Part shown: piece by piece, positions 47,979 to 61,020 of the stretch
Position numbering within the stretch: position 1 is the stretch's first letter
How the letters are laid out: every line of letters starts with the position of its first letter
Source: Taenia hydatigena
Lineage: Eukaryota > Platyhelminthes > Cestoda > Cyclophyllidea > Taeniidae
Direction of reading: 5' to 3'
Length of the DNA stretch: 64,000 nt
Assembly: GCA_036345935.2 (NCBI GenBank)
Contig: JADWOT020001326.1
Coordinates: 186,001-250,000, forward strand
Translations under genes and position numbers: made by a program
The notes under the pieces: generated by a model
What the model was told of the DNA's origin: nothing
Database searches by the model: none
Seen by the model: only the letters and a program-made list of their open reading frames with translations

Positions 47979-50894
47979 TTGTTGTGTCGATGGTGGTAGT
48001 GGGTGCTAGTGAAGTACTGACAGGTGGACGGGGGATATTAAAGCATGAGAGCATATTCTCACTAGGCTTATTAGTTCGTTGACCTTATTAGGCAGTGAAG
48101 CAGCAGTTGGTTCGCTGGTTGTTTACTGAGGAAAAGGGCTTATGGCTTATGTCAATGGCATCCTTGCTAGGTGATGGGAGCGGATTCTTCCTCCTTGTTT
48201 GCACCATTCCATACTACTTTACGTTACCTTAAGCTGAGCTAATGTAGACTGCCACTATGCACTTCCTATCATTATTCCATACTATGCTGCGCTATTTCAC
48301 ATTCAGATATTGAGGTAACCATTCTACTCTCTATTGCTAAGCCAATTTTCACCACCACCACCACCACCGAATGTCATCTAGTCGACTAAGAAGCCATATC
48401 AACGAATGGCATCCTACACTCTCGAACAAGTAAGTGAGCATATCACAAGTCACCCACCGCTAATTGAAATGAGGCTATTGAAGCACATGAAAGACGAGCA
48501 AAGGCATCAAGAACAAAGCAATTTGGAAAGGGACAAATGTTCCGGCAAACGATATATCGTCACGTCTTCTACGGAAAGAAAGCAACGACCAATTTTTGAA
48601 CAACATCCTTATTTGAGTACCACAGAAGGTTGCGCAGCAGACAGAAACTACCTCGCTCCTTATTACAAGTACACGGGAATAGATGCGCCCGCGATGTATT
48701 TCAAAGCAAATCTGCTTGGCCTTATGCAACAATGCCCATCACATCACTAACGTGATGGCACACTAGGAGGCAACTCCATGTCCTGCGGCGACTTCGGCTC
48801 CAACGCTGATTGCATGCAAAAATTACAATTTTGTTGAACGATAGCTCTGAGTGCACACTCTTGACCACACGCTCAGCCCTTAAAATGGCTACCAGTCAGA
48901 AATCTGCTTCCACATTCAACCATCGCCACCATCAAATGCATTGCACCCATGGTTCAATTTGTTCTTCTTTGTGTCAGATTGCAAACAAACTTACTAGTTC
49001 ATTCTTCTGTCTCCCTCGCGTTGCACATTCCATCTGTACGCCTCTCAATGCCCACCCTCCTCCTACACATACCTTCTTTAACAACCCAACAGCAAAGGAA
49101 TGAAAATGTCCCAAACTCACCCACATCCATTCTATTAAGTCAGCTTTGTGCTCAACAATGCTCTAGACAGAGTGTAACATTTCTATTAGGTAAAGTTCCA
49201 ATCCTAATATGTCTCATGGACAATAACGTGCACATCGTATGCGAATTGACATTCATGTTTGGTGCCAGCGTTCACAACCAAATGAAAAGGCTCGTTGCAC
49301 TAGTGTAAAGATATTCCATCTAGATGCAAGAGTCTACAAACCAACTCAACGAAGTTATGGGCAAGTTAGTATTATGCGGGTGTAAAATGAGCCTCACACC
49401 ATCATCTTCACCCTCATCAGACAACTCTGGATGCCTCAGCAGAGTTCTCGCAGTGACGCCAATTAATTCCACCTCTCCTTAAAACAGGCACCGAAACTGC
49501 TTGATAGTGTGCGAAAGTGATTGTGCAGAAGGTTACGTGAATTGCATTCAGTTCATCAAAATTTCGCAGACAAATCGGCTGAAATCCGATCACCCATCCT
49601 GGTGCACCAGGCTATTCATTTCTAGTCAGAAATGTCGTAACGGGTGTTTATCCAAATCGCACTCGAATCCGCGCTCGTTAGGTCCAATCTAGAAGTGGGT
49701 GGCCATAAACCAGCTATTTAAAAATTCAAAGCAATGACGAAGGCGAGAATCATCTTTAATGCTGTTCGGTGATGCCTCCATACATATACAAAATATTTTT
49801 CTGAAGAAAACAAAATTTTTTTTTTAAATTCAGGATCTGTAGCTTCTTTAACAAGAGGGAAAATTTGACGCTAGAATCATTTTCAATAGTATTTCACAAA
49901 TGAGGCCTCATTTTACGAAATTCGCCATTGATAGAGTGACAATCTGTTAAAAACACTGCTATAACAACTTTAATTGAGGCGAGTGGGGTTTCATATTTAA
50001 AAAAGGACAGCGGCGCAAGAAGTTGGGGCCGTCACACTTATGCGAAGCAGTTGGTAGTGGGTCTCTGACCACTAGCTACTTCAGGGGATGCTGGTCTGGC
50101 CTAAAGCGTGCACCCCAAAGTGTTACTTGACAGGAGTTTGATCTTTTCGAAGATGGTCAGCGTTGGAGTCGAATTCTCCGCAGGAGATAAAATTGTGAAT
50201 GTGGGTGCCGCGCCGCTGCTTGCGGGAGCCTTAATTTGATTAAAGAGCCCTTGAGTGACTTTTTAAGATGACATCCGTTATGTCGATAGGTATGAATTCT
50301 TCCATGATGAGATTTGAACGTCTCTGCAAATTTCGCAGGTGAATTAATGTAGGAACCTCATAAATTGTCCAATTCTCTTAATTCTCTAATTGACCTATCC
50401 ACTAATATTCCGACTGCATCACCTACCGTGTGTGATTGGTTGATTGACTGACTGAGTCACTGACTAATTCATTAATATCTTCATCCCCTTGCTCCTTTAC
50501 CTTCTTTTAAGCTGTTTTTTGTTCGGTTGATTGCCTAATGCCCTTCTTCAGCTCACCTGTCAATGAAGGTGGCAGCACAATATCGGAGCCATGACTTGGG
50601 TATCCCTCCTTTCCTCCCACCCTCTCTCCCTCCCTCCTTCCTTACTTTCATGGAAGGTCAGTGGTTGGCACGGTTGACTCGTGAGTGTTGTTCCCTTATG
50701 ACTAACACGTTTTAATAGATGACGCTGTCACGTCTTTCGCACATTTGAAATCCATTCTCAAGGCTACAAGGCAGCATGTCACAAGTGCACTTGTCATCAG
50801 TGCCAACAATCAACTGCAACCCAGCAAAACAAGGAATATTTGAAAGCCCACTAAACCAAAATATTCTGCATCTGTCAAAGAGCCACACAAATGA
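47978..50894. other. Unrecognised; plus strand A/C-rich from about 48.4 kb
   Basis: It holds a 114-codon plus-strand frame (48406-48750) and overlapping frames at 48810-49308, none with a recognised motif, and a short CAC run at 48352-48368. By eye the plus strand becomes A/C-rich here, a feature of the coding strand of many retroelements, so degraded element sequence is likely. Confidence 0.35.
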
Positions 50895-51652
50895 GCTACG
50901 GTCAACATACACACTGCAGCGCCTTCAGCCTTCCCTCACCCTGAGAACACCAAATATGACACAACGTTTGGGCAGAATACACATCTATTCCATGTATCGA
51001 TGACCCACTCGGCGAAGGTAAAACATCGGGGGAAATATGTAGCTCCATCACCAACACCTATCATTTAACAAACCACTTAGGCGTCACACAGTCCCTCCGT
51101 CCGCCTCCAACGCCATCTTCCATTCTCTGCTTGGAAATTAAGCCGCATCAGCAATCTCCTCCTCACCTCCTATGGCCCAAGCGCATCCCGTAGGGAATGA
51201 TGCGGATCCACCGACCACTATGCCTACAAGCGAAATTCCAAATCCTGTCAACGATACAACCTCAAGCCCATGATATTAACAGAGCAACTAAGACTTGATG
51301 TGACCATTAGTCGCAAACCCAGTGCCACATGGCAGCCATACGTCGACAAACTTAACTAGGTGCATTAGGCACCATCAACACTCCTCAGTGCCATTAACCG
51401 ACAGATATGGTCCCTAAACAACACACACTCCCACATCCACACATTTTGATAGCGGAATCAACTGCATATGTTAGATTCTACATAACCAATTAGGGCATCA
51501 AGTCAATAAACATTTACCGTTTCTCCTACCAATTAATCGTACTTTGGCAATATGTCACCTTACTCACTGTAGCACATAAGCCTGTAGTCGTCAATGAAAA
51601 CGCCTCCTTGCGTAAGTTATGCATGCATGGATGCTCCTCAACAACTTGCGTC
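50895..51652 (+). repeat. Repeat R6, copy 2
   Basis: The partner of 35255-36033 in direct orientation, with the same anchor order. It lies inside the A/C-rich block, which suggests that R6 is a part of a larger degraded element. Confidence 0.55.
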
Positions 51653-54600
51653 GAATGTCTTCAGCATTAACCAAACCACTTTTACGCATATACAGCTCAC
51701 ACTAACCGCACTTCCGATTACTTCACAACTATCTCGTATTGGCTTCACCTCACACCATATTATTATCAAAAGCGACAGAACGTGAACATCTTATTTTAAA
51801 AAAATAAACAAACAAAACTAATAATTGTAGACCAATGATAACATTGGACTTAATTTATACAACATTTCGTCGTACAGGAAAGTATTCGCCAGACTATCGC
51901 TTAGCACCAAAACACCGCATCCAGTCTTTCATAACTCCCCCAAGCACAAAGTTACGCTACTTATGTCCTGCGCAAGTGAACATTCAACATCGAGCAGAGA
52001 AATCTTCAGCAGGATCGATTGGTCGAATGATTGCAACATCACAACTGTCGACGACGACGACGACGACGACGAGTTCAAGGGCGAATAGTGCCATCTCAGT
52101 GGACTCCCATGGGCTGACTTCTATAGCCACATTCTCCTTCTCCAATTTCACCGTCAGCAATGATGCATGTTGTTGGCACCCGGATGAGTCTGTGATGACG
52201 TTAAAAAGCAACCCATAACCAACTATGCGGGCGGTGGCGGCTGCAGAACGATTGCTGGTCAATAGGGCTGCCCATCTTCATCGCCATCCACCACCTTTGA
52301 GAGGCTGACTAGTCAAATCAAAAACACCACGCTAACAAGCTTTGCGCCCGAAATTAGCACCTTGCAATATTCACTGCTTATCTCAAAATGGTCCATGGCA
52401 AAAAATCACTCTTGTCGTACTTTGAGCTCGCAACGACTCTAGCACCGCGTAAAACCAAGTGATTGTTGATATAATCCACTATCCAACCAAACACCAGGAC
52501 AGCTTCAACTGCTCCCCTTCAAAATTATTCAGCAACACGATCAAGCGATGAAAAGTGCTGTTGCTAGATAACAAAATCTCGTCCGAATTCAATTCTCCAT
52601 GTTCATTTAATAAAAAAAAGTTGCATGCGTTTCGATCTGTTCATTTACGTGCACACAACTGCATACAAGTCAACTTGATCCATTCCAAATGCGTAAACTG
52701 AGAATCATCATAAAACACATTCGCATACAGTGAAAAGGTCCATAAATACAAAGATAAAAAGGCACACATTTCAAAATGCAAGCATTTCGGAGTTCAAGGA
52801 AATGGTCTAGAGTGGATTTCAAAACAGTTCTGCAGCACACTCGCCCATTTCCACCCCAATTCACTGACCTTTCTCAACGCGATAATAAGCCTGCCTACCA
52901 GCTCAACGCTAACCTCACATCCATCTCGTCTGTTTACCTGCTGGCCATGCAATTATCCAATGCTTGAACCAAAAGAGCTAACACCTACCGCTATGCCATC
53001 AAGCGCAACAATATCATCCATGGCAAGATCCGCATCGCAGGTCAAAGGAGACGTCCCCCACAAATGACTTAAAAATTCCACATTGCATATCATTCCACAC
53101 GATCATCACATGTAGCTTCATCACTACTGTAAATTTGTAGTATCCGAAACGTGCAGAAGGGAAAAGTGGGAAAGCCGATACACAAACGTCCGATGATCCG
53201 CCACATCAACACATACAAGCAAATATAATATCTTAAAAACCAAACATTTAAGGCCGCTACATGGCAACGTCTGTGTAGCAATGCGGAAGTGCCCAGCGAA
53301 GAGTTATAGGTCTCTCAGCAACCATCCTCCTGCTCCTCAATCAGCCTCAAACACTAACTCATGTCAGAGCTGAACCCACATAGCAAGTTTCACAAAGATA
53401 CTATCAACAAACGACCGTGGTCTCGAGGTCAAGAAACGACCGAATCGCGAAGTGCCCCGCACACTCCATACATTTCCCGCCAAAGCAGAAAATATAGGCA
53501 TAAAAATAACGCACCTACTACCATACATAAATACGAAAGGATCTACGAAGGGATGATAAGAGCACGTTGCACAAAATAGCGCACATCTGGTTCATCACTG
53601 CACAAAGCGTAGCGAACAATGAACTACAACCTAATCTCACCTAAGAAATGCAATGAGTAATAGCGACGGCGAGATTCGCGCTCAGTGTTGCTAGGTAACA
53701 CTTCCATGCCCAGCTGATAATGCTCCATCGGAGATGCACATTCCTGTCAAGTAAAATATGACGACCAACATGCATACCGAGTGAGTCCCATTATTTACTA
53801 AAGTTTCTGCTTTCTAAACAAATGAAGCCTCTCAGCTATAATTCAACCACACTTGCAAGCACCAAACACTTCGCACGAAAATGAAGATTAGAATCAACCG
53901 CGCAGCCGCGATTCGGCATAACAAATAAATGCGGTTAGGTTTCGTCATTACAAAGCATAACTAGCCTTTGAATTTAACTTGTTCCATTTCTGGCTTTTAA
54001 ATACAACAAACCCACTGCCAAAGACTCAGCAACACTAACAGACTTGCATACATGCATTTATACGCATGTACAAAATAGCGAACCACAATAAAGCAACCAG
54101 AAAGCTTTTTTATAAAATTTAAAGAGCAATGATTACTAAACTACAAAATGGTATTTAAAAATGTGGTAGCCTCTGCTTAGTACCTATGAAAATGTCAAAG
54201 CTAAATAATTTGCAACATGTCTACGGAGCGACATTAGCTGCCACCGATAATGTATGCATTCTGCATAAAATCTGTGCCTTCTTGGTTCCCCTGATCACCA
54301 CGCACCATATCCCGCCTGCTCCTTGGAAGCAAGTGTGGCGTCAAAGTCCATTTAGTCTAAGACCTCAAAAGGGACGAACTATTACGCCATTCTTTTTTAT
54401 TCAGGCAGAGTTGATTAAACCGAAGTAGCATCTTGTACACTGAGCAATCTTATTCCTTTAACCTACTAACATCCCAAGCCACCTCAATTGACTTCTTGGG
54501 TGATCGGCATGATTCCTTGCTTCTCGAGGCTGCATACGGCAGGGAGATGTCGCTTGTACATCGCAGTCTCCATTGCACCCTTGGCGAACTTAATGCCACC

Positions 54601-55170
54601 TGAATCAGATGAGCCAGCAGAAGCCAGTCTGACACTTGACAAGATCAAGGGACCCATGACAAACTTCGATTTCACGAGTCCTCTTCCTCGAACCCATGAC
54701 AATGCCAGTCACTTAGTTGAGGTGCCTACCCACCTTAAGGAGAGTAAGTAGAGCTTTGGTTACATCGCTTTTGTCGGGTGAACGGAAAGCATTCTCCTAT
54801 TGAAAATTTCCTAATTTATGCCCTTGTGGCCCTTGTAGATCAACAAACTGCAGACAATTTGTGCATCCATTATTCTGCACAAATGCATTCCCTTTACTTA
54901 TGTACTTTGCATTCCCTAACACGTATTTCGTGCAACTCCCAGTTCACGAAAGAGTCTGATGAGCCATGTCATCAACCGTTAGCGACAGAAAATGCGTGTG
55001 GTTGTGCCCCCAGCTTTATCTAGGCGTCGATGTGTACGATTTATACGTAACCACATAATGCACGAATTCAACAAAGGTAACTGCAGAACTTTGCGACTTA
55101 CCCGAGGATAAAGGTAGGCATACCACTTGAGCAGAACAACTATATTCTTCACGTAGAAATAATTTGTGCT
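51653..55170. other. Unrecognised; A/C-rich to about 54 kb
   Basis: The largest frame is 51835-52218 plus (127 codons), which includes a Thr run made by a CGA microsatellite (about 52050-52073). No domain is recognised. The A/C bias of the plus strand fades near 54 kb. Confidence 0.35.
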
Positions 55171-55171
55171 T

Positions 55172-55240
55172 GTAGCGTGGCCTAGAGGTTAGGCCACCCG
55201 ACGAAGGTACGGTGATCGTCCAAGTGACCGTAGACGAGAC
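55172..55240 (+). pseudogene. tRNA-like fragment with A-box
   Basis: GTAGCGTGGCCTAGAGGTTAGG matches the tRNA 5' strand and A-box pattern (TGGCNNAGAGG). GGTGATCGTCC and then GACCGTAGACGAG follow, where a T arm would sit, but no proper B-box or closing stem is found. It is a probable relic head of another tRNA-derived repeat, different from the Arg family. Confidence 0.35.
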
Positions 55241-55425
55241 TGCGAGCTGAACAGCCAACAAAAGTGCAAGTTTTTGCGCTGAATATTCCCATTACCATGC
55301 TAATCAGTAGTAGCATAGCGTTTGGTCCAGCTATGGACAACCGGCCGAGTCCTCCATTTTCCAGAGCCAATACCTCAGTAATTCATGCTAACAGTGCACA
55401 GATGCAATGCTTATCTTCTCCGAAA

Positions 55426-55500
55426 GTGCTTTGTAGGCCAGAGGCGAAGGAACAATTTGAACCTGATCGCGAAGCAGCGTGGTCCCTCCCCCTTGAACTC
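55426..55500 (+). repeat. Short repeat R5, copy 2
   Basis: TGCTTTGTAGGCCAGAGGCG, AAGGAACAATTTGAACCTG, then TCGCGAAGCAGCGTGGTC, in the same order as 27833-27900. It lies 125 bp left of R3 copy C. Confidence 0.45.
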
Positions 55501-55624
55501 TTCTACAATATCTTTTTCTACTCTCTTGCATTTAATGGAAAAGTTTAAGCGTATTCAGCCGTTTAATAGTAAGGGTGGAAAGGGGTAAGAGAGGGAACCT
55601 CCTACACAGATCCTCTGCCTATGC

Positions 55625-55820
55625 CTTGTAGCATCCCGAGGCCCCCTCGAAGGCAAGCGAAGGCAGAATACTAGGGTGGAATATATATATATATATATTC
55701 AACCGGCAGAGGAAAATAGGCCACTGCCATGGCCCAGCGGCCAGCCTACGCAGCTCAGGCAAGATGTCCACCCCTATGACCCTGACCGAAAACTGGTAGT
55801 ACAAAAAAACAAAGTACTAC
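55625..55820 (+). repeat. Repeat R3, copy C
   Basis: It has the longest AT core of the three (ATATATATATATATATAT at about 55681-55698). Otherwise: TAGCATCCCGAGGC, GAAGGCAGAATACTAGGGTG, CCGGCAGAGGAAAATAGG, GGCCAGCCTACGCAGC, GACCCTGACCGAAAACTGGT. Confidence 0.65.
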
Positions 55821-58768
55821 TGCCAAATGCCATAAGGCCCATTACTCTGAGACGTCCTAATCGTCCTAGACGAAGCGGTCAATCAATAGCTTATTACCAG
55901 TATATTGTAGAATCGCCTGTGTCGAAATCGAGAGATTCAAATTGTGTTCCTGCCCTCACTTACGATGTACGTTTAAAGAAAAGTAAGCATTACACTATTA
56001 TATCACCAACAAACGTAGGTTGTGAAAAACCAAAAATATCAAGCTTGGCACAAAGGTAGCTAGTTATTAAAGAACAATCTAGAGAACGACTTACCGAGAC
56101 ATTGTTTGTGGCGTGAAAAACATTAAAGCTATAATTTTGTGCTTAGAGTGTCCTACAAATGCCTTGCAAAACTGCATTTGCTTAGTCTTATGGGTTATAA
56201 AAGAGAAGATATGTTTTAACTGTGATACCTAAGGTAGATTAGAATTCCTGCGACAACTATTTGCTTTCTTCGTACCTAATACCCTTCTTATGTATCTAGC
56301 GGTATATATGAAGAGATGACCTAAGTGTGCTCGTCGCCGTGCATGATTCGTGGTTCGCGCTAACGAGGCCAGGTATGTGAGTATTCATATTTGAAATTTT
56401 TTAACTTATTTTATGCGTACACATAGGTAACCCTTTATTATTGGCATGAAAGTGTGGCTAGCGAATTTTGAGGCTTGCTGAAATCGTGGTTCGTGTGACG
56501 CTTGAAATGAAATACTCAAATTCCATTTACTCGCTTAATTAAATGCCTAAGCGCACTTTACATTAGGGTGGTGTCTGCTAATTTTGGCTGTTGTAAGTCT
56601 TTTGCAAGTCATGATGAAAGGTGAGGAGTCTGATTTTACTATTATTTGTTACCACTACTTCATTTGTGAGCGACGAATCGGGTATTAAATCGATGGACTT
56701 GCCGCTTGAGACCAGTCGAACTAATTGAGACGAATTAGAGGTAACCTTCCTGGTTATGTGGCATTCATTGAAGAAACAACAAAATTGATTCGAGGAAACT
56801 GTAAGCGGATAATGCAGCGATTGTGGTGCAAATCTCTACCCCAGGTTTTCGTCTCTAGCGCATAGCTGAACTGAAACTGTTGGCTGCAGTCATTCTAGTA
56901 GTTCATTGTGGGAATTCACTTATCATGTGGCGTTCGCATGGCTTCCTTTCCTTTGCTCTAGTCGATAAAGAAGTTGCTGACTGCAACGACAAGTGCAAAT
57001 GAAAAGTTGCATGCTGACCTCGGTGAATGGATAAAGAATTATGATTGTTGGGAAGGTGGCAAGACGGTTTGGGTGTGACGTCATCCATCGTTCCACTGAG
57101 AGATGGCATAACACTAGGAATCGTCTGAGCGTGGACGTGAGAGGAGATGTGAAATAGCTTGGACTCGAAAATGCTAGAATCATAAATCGATGGTTTACTT
57201 CTATTTTGTGATATTATTTAGGCCTATTCATGCGGGAATTTGATATCTTCCTAAGTAAATTACATGTCTTTAGCAGCATGTGGTGAGCTGGAATGATTTC
57301 CGCATATGGATATAATTTATTCGCTGCCAAAGAATGCCACTACACGCCATTTTTCAGTTGTGAAGGATATGATCAATGCCCCTCCTTCGCTGTACAGTCG
57401 TTGGTGCGCCAAAACACTTGGCACGCTTTCATCATAAAGCTTGCTGCCCAATTTGATAATGTGTGATTAATTTAGCACTCCTTAAATGAGGCGGAGAAAT
57501 GCAGTGAAGGTGAACGCTCGCGGTGTTGCGTCCTTGGTGGGACTGCAGGTGTCACGAGGTGGATTCTTTCCGCACCTCTTTCCTCAACCGTGAGTGTAGC
57601 TGAGGTCTTGGTGACTCTGTTGCCTTGTAGGAGGTGCAGTAAGTGTTCACCCTCTTCTTTCCAACGGTGCATACATTTGATACGCTGATTAATGCAGAGG
57701 GGCCTAATATCGCCTCTTGATTTCCCTTCCCTTATTTGTCTATAATTGGCTGATGTGAAGTGCTGTAAGCATATTGAGTGAGGTCAGAGCTGTGAAACAA
57801 ACGTAGGAGTGTTCTTGGTGGATGAATGCACTTGTTTTATGCAGACAGGTTTTTGATAAAAAAAAACAATGAACATCTAATCTGTTGTAAATCCTTTGAA
57901 AATAAAATGGGCGAAGTCATGTTTTGAAGGTTCATCCGTATTCTGTAAAGTACTCTGTGAATCGGTCATTTGGTGGCCATTTTAGATGGATATTGCTTGC
58001 ATTGGACACGAGCTAGCAGATGAACACGTAGGGTTGTGGTGTCCCTTTTACAACTTCGTGGCCTATTGTTGGTCTTTGGAGTGTCATCACCGTAGTCTCT
58101 GTTGTGTTTTTTTTCATTTCATTCCATGTATCTCCGTTGGATTCTAGTAATGTTGTCATTGGCATTCAGTGTTTTCTAATTATTAATTATTAATAAGGCA
58201 CTAGTGCCCATCACAATTCAGTTGTTAGGTTGAGTTGGCACAACTGATCGTCTGTGTGGTTTGGCCCAAGTTAGTACTCTGCAGCGAAGATGGCTACAAG
58301 ACGTATGAACTGCGCGTGAGAAAATATTACGTTCATGTGTGATGGTAGTCCAGATCCATCCTAGTCATCGTGGTATCTCAGTGGGGAGGTGGAACTTGTC
58401 CTTGTGAATTCGTAGAGGCGAATCGGTGACAGATGCACTAACGAGGCCAATCGGAAGTGTTTCTGACGTCTATTCTCTTACAGGCTCTGCCTCAAAGGGA
58501 TGAAGTAAAAAACTTGCATCTGATTCGTATATAGTGAGGGCGTTACGCAAGAATGTTGGGTTAGTCTTTGCCATCAGCTCAGCAAGGCGTTTGTGTAATG
58601 GACTTTAATGCAAACACCGATTTCATTGCAGTGCTTTGACATTACAATTATTCATTTTTGAGATAACGGTTACCCTCCAGTGCCTGATTGTAAGTTTTTC
58701 ATCTATCCCGCCGTCACTAACACTAACCGCCTTTATACCTCGTTAATCAGTAACATCGATTTCCACCG
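55820..58768. other. Unrecognised; plus strand T/G-rich
   Basis: No gene is supported. From about 56 kb the plus strand is T/G-rich, the mirror image of the 48.4-54 kb block, as expected if degraded elements lie here on the minus strand. Confidence 0.35.
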
Positions 58769-59474
58769 TTATCCCCGCTTTCCTAACTGACAAGGAGTGC
58801 GATGACGATTGAAGCGACACGTCTTAACAACTTGAGCTTCCTGCTGCAATATCATCACCAAGATCGTCAACTTGGAATAGCCATCAACAGTCTCCTCGAC
58901 ATGCCAACCACCTTCTGCTGCTGCAGTGCTGCACTTGACGCTGGCGCAGGCGACGTCTCCTGTGTGGAGGCGCAGAAGCACCACATCCTTGACCTCGCCC
59001 TTCCCATTATGCGTCTCATTTGCCAAATTCCTCATTCCACTGATAGCCCTTGCCCGCCAACTGTACTTCCTTGTACTCCTTTTGTATTAGGTGGTAGCGT
59101 ACATCCATGGCAGGGTTGATGAGTGGCAGGCAGATGGTACCACCGACTTGCTGATTACTTTTGTCGCTTCTGAAATCGAGGACACTAATGCTAATGGTTC
59201 TGTTGCCTTTGTGCCTTCCGTTGAAGCTATGAATTTGGTGACGTGGCAGTTCGTCGGTGTGATATGGAGCGTGCAGATGCTGTAGATGGTGGAGACGAAT
59301 GATCTCAGGGGATGGCGGAATATGGAGCACAAGTGGTTCATTCGCTCGTTGTTGTCCTGCGATAAAGATGGAGAGGGGTTTCACGACGTCAACTTTGTCC
59401 GAAGTGCAAGTTCTCTTCCCTTTCCTATTAAACACGCTGACGGGATTAAACTGAACATTTATTTGGCTAATCAA
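58769..59474 (-). pseudogene. Overlapping open frames of unknown element
   Basis: The longest minus-strand frame of the window (59016-59474, 152 codons) is followed in another frame by 58769-59035 (88 codons). The plus strand is also open at 58802-59119. The minus strand is A/C-rich here, like the gypsy remnant 1 kb away on the same strand, so a downstream part of a retroelement is a reasonable guess. No Cys-His integrase finger, catalytic triad or gag zinc knuckle could be found. Function unknown. Confidence 0.2.
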
Positions 59475-60467
59475 TAGTCACTGAAATTTAGCTTAAGTAG
59501 TTGTCTTTTTTCCTATTATTTAAACTAGCCGAAAAATTATGAAGACTTTTATTATTCGACTGTCATTTATTTGTAAAATCCAAATCTCCTTTGCTAATGT
59601 TGTGTGCTAGATTTCATTATAATACTTGCAAGACTATCGCCTGCATTGTATGCGCATTTACAAAAATTATCCTTATTTGCTAAGATTTTAAAATACTAGG
59701 ACTGCTGCCTGATGGTTGAATACGACCGGTTGTAGTCTGCGACGAACCTATGCTTAGACCACCCAATAAATTGACTCATTGCATGTACTTCCCAGTTCTC
59801 GAGTAAGCACTTTGAGTGACTTTTCTGTGTGGTTTTGCGCTGTGTGATGACTACAAACCGAATGGCGTTTGTCCACAGTACGCGAAATGTGCTTCGACTA
59901 GTTAAGGTTTCCGCCTAACTTTCGAGTGATATTCGCTAAAGTAATGACAAGAAAAGAAAGCCGTGAGAACTTGCCACCAAAGTTGAGCTTCTATTTATGC
60001 CCTTACGAGTAGACCAAACATGAATGAGAGCTCCTCAGCTTGTGGCTAACCGTGGTTCAAATGAGAAGATCTCGAGCCAGATTGTAACAAAGTGCAAGCA
60101 TTCGGTATGTGAGCACCTCTTGGTGGTGGGGCGTTTGCCTCTGTTGTCGCGGCACCAAGGCGTCTCTCCCCCTTTTAAATGCCTTTTACGATTTTCCATT
60201 GGTAATAGGAGATCTGCTGTGAGTCGCCTGCTGCGTTTGTTATGAGGACCTCTTGAGAGAGACTGACGAAGTGATATCATTCTGAATGCGTTCGCATTGC
60301 CCTATGAATTCCCTTTTCCGTGCTGAACTGTAAAGACATATTGCTACAGTTCCTCGTACCATTGTGAAACTAAACATTACATCTCCTTCACTGTTTCTAA
60401 GCAAGTCAGTGCTTAAAAATCTGCCCTCACTACGAGTTGTCTCGCTATCCGGTAGTGATGGAATTGT
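59475..60467. other. No recognised gene
   Basis: Apart from the short repeat at 60071-60119, nothing is assignable. Minus-strand continuation of the RNase H domain (its later catalytic residues) was looked for here and not found. Confidence 0.4.
60071..60119. repeat. Short dispersed repeat, copy 2 of 2
   Basis: CTCGAGCCAGATTGTAACAA, then AGTGCAAGCATTC, matches 11291-11339. On the minus strand it reads ECLHFVT..LE, in the same frame sense as the other copy (ECTHFVT..LE). Confidence 0.35.
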
Positions 60468-61020
60468 CTAACCATTGTGGGGTGACGAACAGTTCACGGT
60501 CCCTTGCACTTCTCTGTCGCATTTATTGCCGAGTCTGATACTGGCGTAGGTGACGACGTGTTCTCTTTGTTTTTTGTCCCCTTGGGAAAGAGCATCGGTT
60601 ATGGCTACACCACTAGCATCTGCGTCTACTACGAAGGGTAGTTTGCTGGCGTTCAACTTTGGTAAGGCTTGGATCGGTGCCAAGCAGTTTTTATTCTAGT
60701 TCTTCTGACTCTTTCTGAAGCTCGGTCTCCCACTTGAATTTCTTATTTGTCAGCTTTCTGATCGCTTTATGCAGGAGCTAGCGATCTTATCCATTAACAA
60801 AGCGCCTGCATTAGTTCGCCAAGCCAGTGAAACTGCGAAACTCCGTCTGGATGGTTGGCGTTCATTAAGCGTTCACTTGCTTTGTACAGTCCTTAGGGAC
60901 TGTCCTCTCGTCTGACGGAGAATCCACGCACCATGAAGATTGCGCAGCGCTGAAGAAAGCGTCAAATCTTTGAATTCAAGTGCTCGACTCCTCTCAAGGT
61001 GACCGAATCGAAGCTCGAGA
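60468..61020 (-). pseudogene. Ty3/gypsy-type pol remnant (end of RT and RNase H)
   Basis: Read on the minus strand. From about 61020 downward there is HLER and then weak matches to the RT palm and thumb. Near 60860-60770 comes F-R-S-F-T-G-L-A-N followed by R-R-F-V-N-G, the well-known RT/RNase H connector. Then comes K-L-T-N-K-K-F-K-W, and at 60640-60500 P-F-V-V-D-A-D-A-S-G-V-A and E-H-V-V-T-Y-A-S, the start of RNase H with its first catalytic Asp. In-frame stops and at least two frameshifts break it. Protease, the RT YxDD motif, integrase and LTRs were not found nearby. It is an old, dead copy of a Ty3/gypsy (Metaviridae-type) LTR retrotransposon. Confidence 0.8.

Noticed and set aside
50040..50200. 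tRNA-like look of TCTCTGACC and GGAGTCGAATTCTCC
   Set aside because: The two parts are too far apart and no cloverleaf can be drawn.
59016..59474. The longest frame of the window as a functional gene
   Set aside because: No recognisable domain, no splice context, and it lies among retroelement debris. The opposite strand and a shifted frame are also open, so base bias may explain its length.
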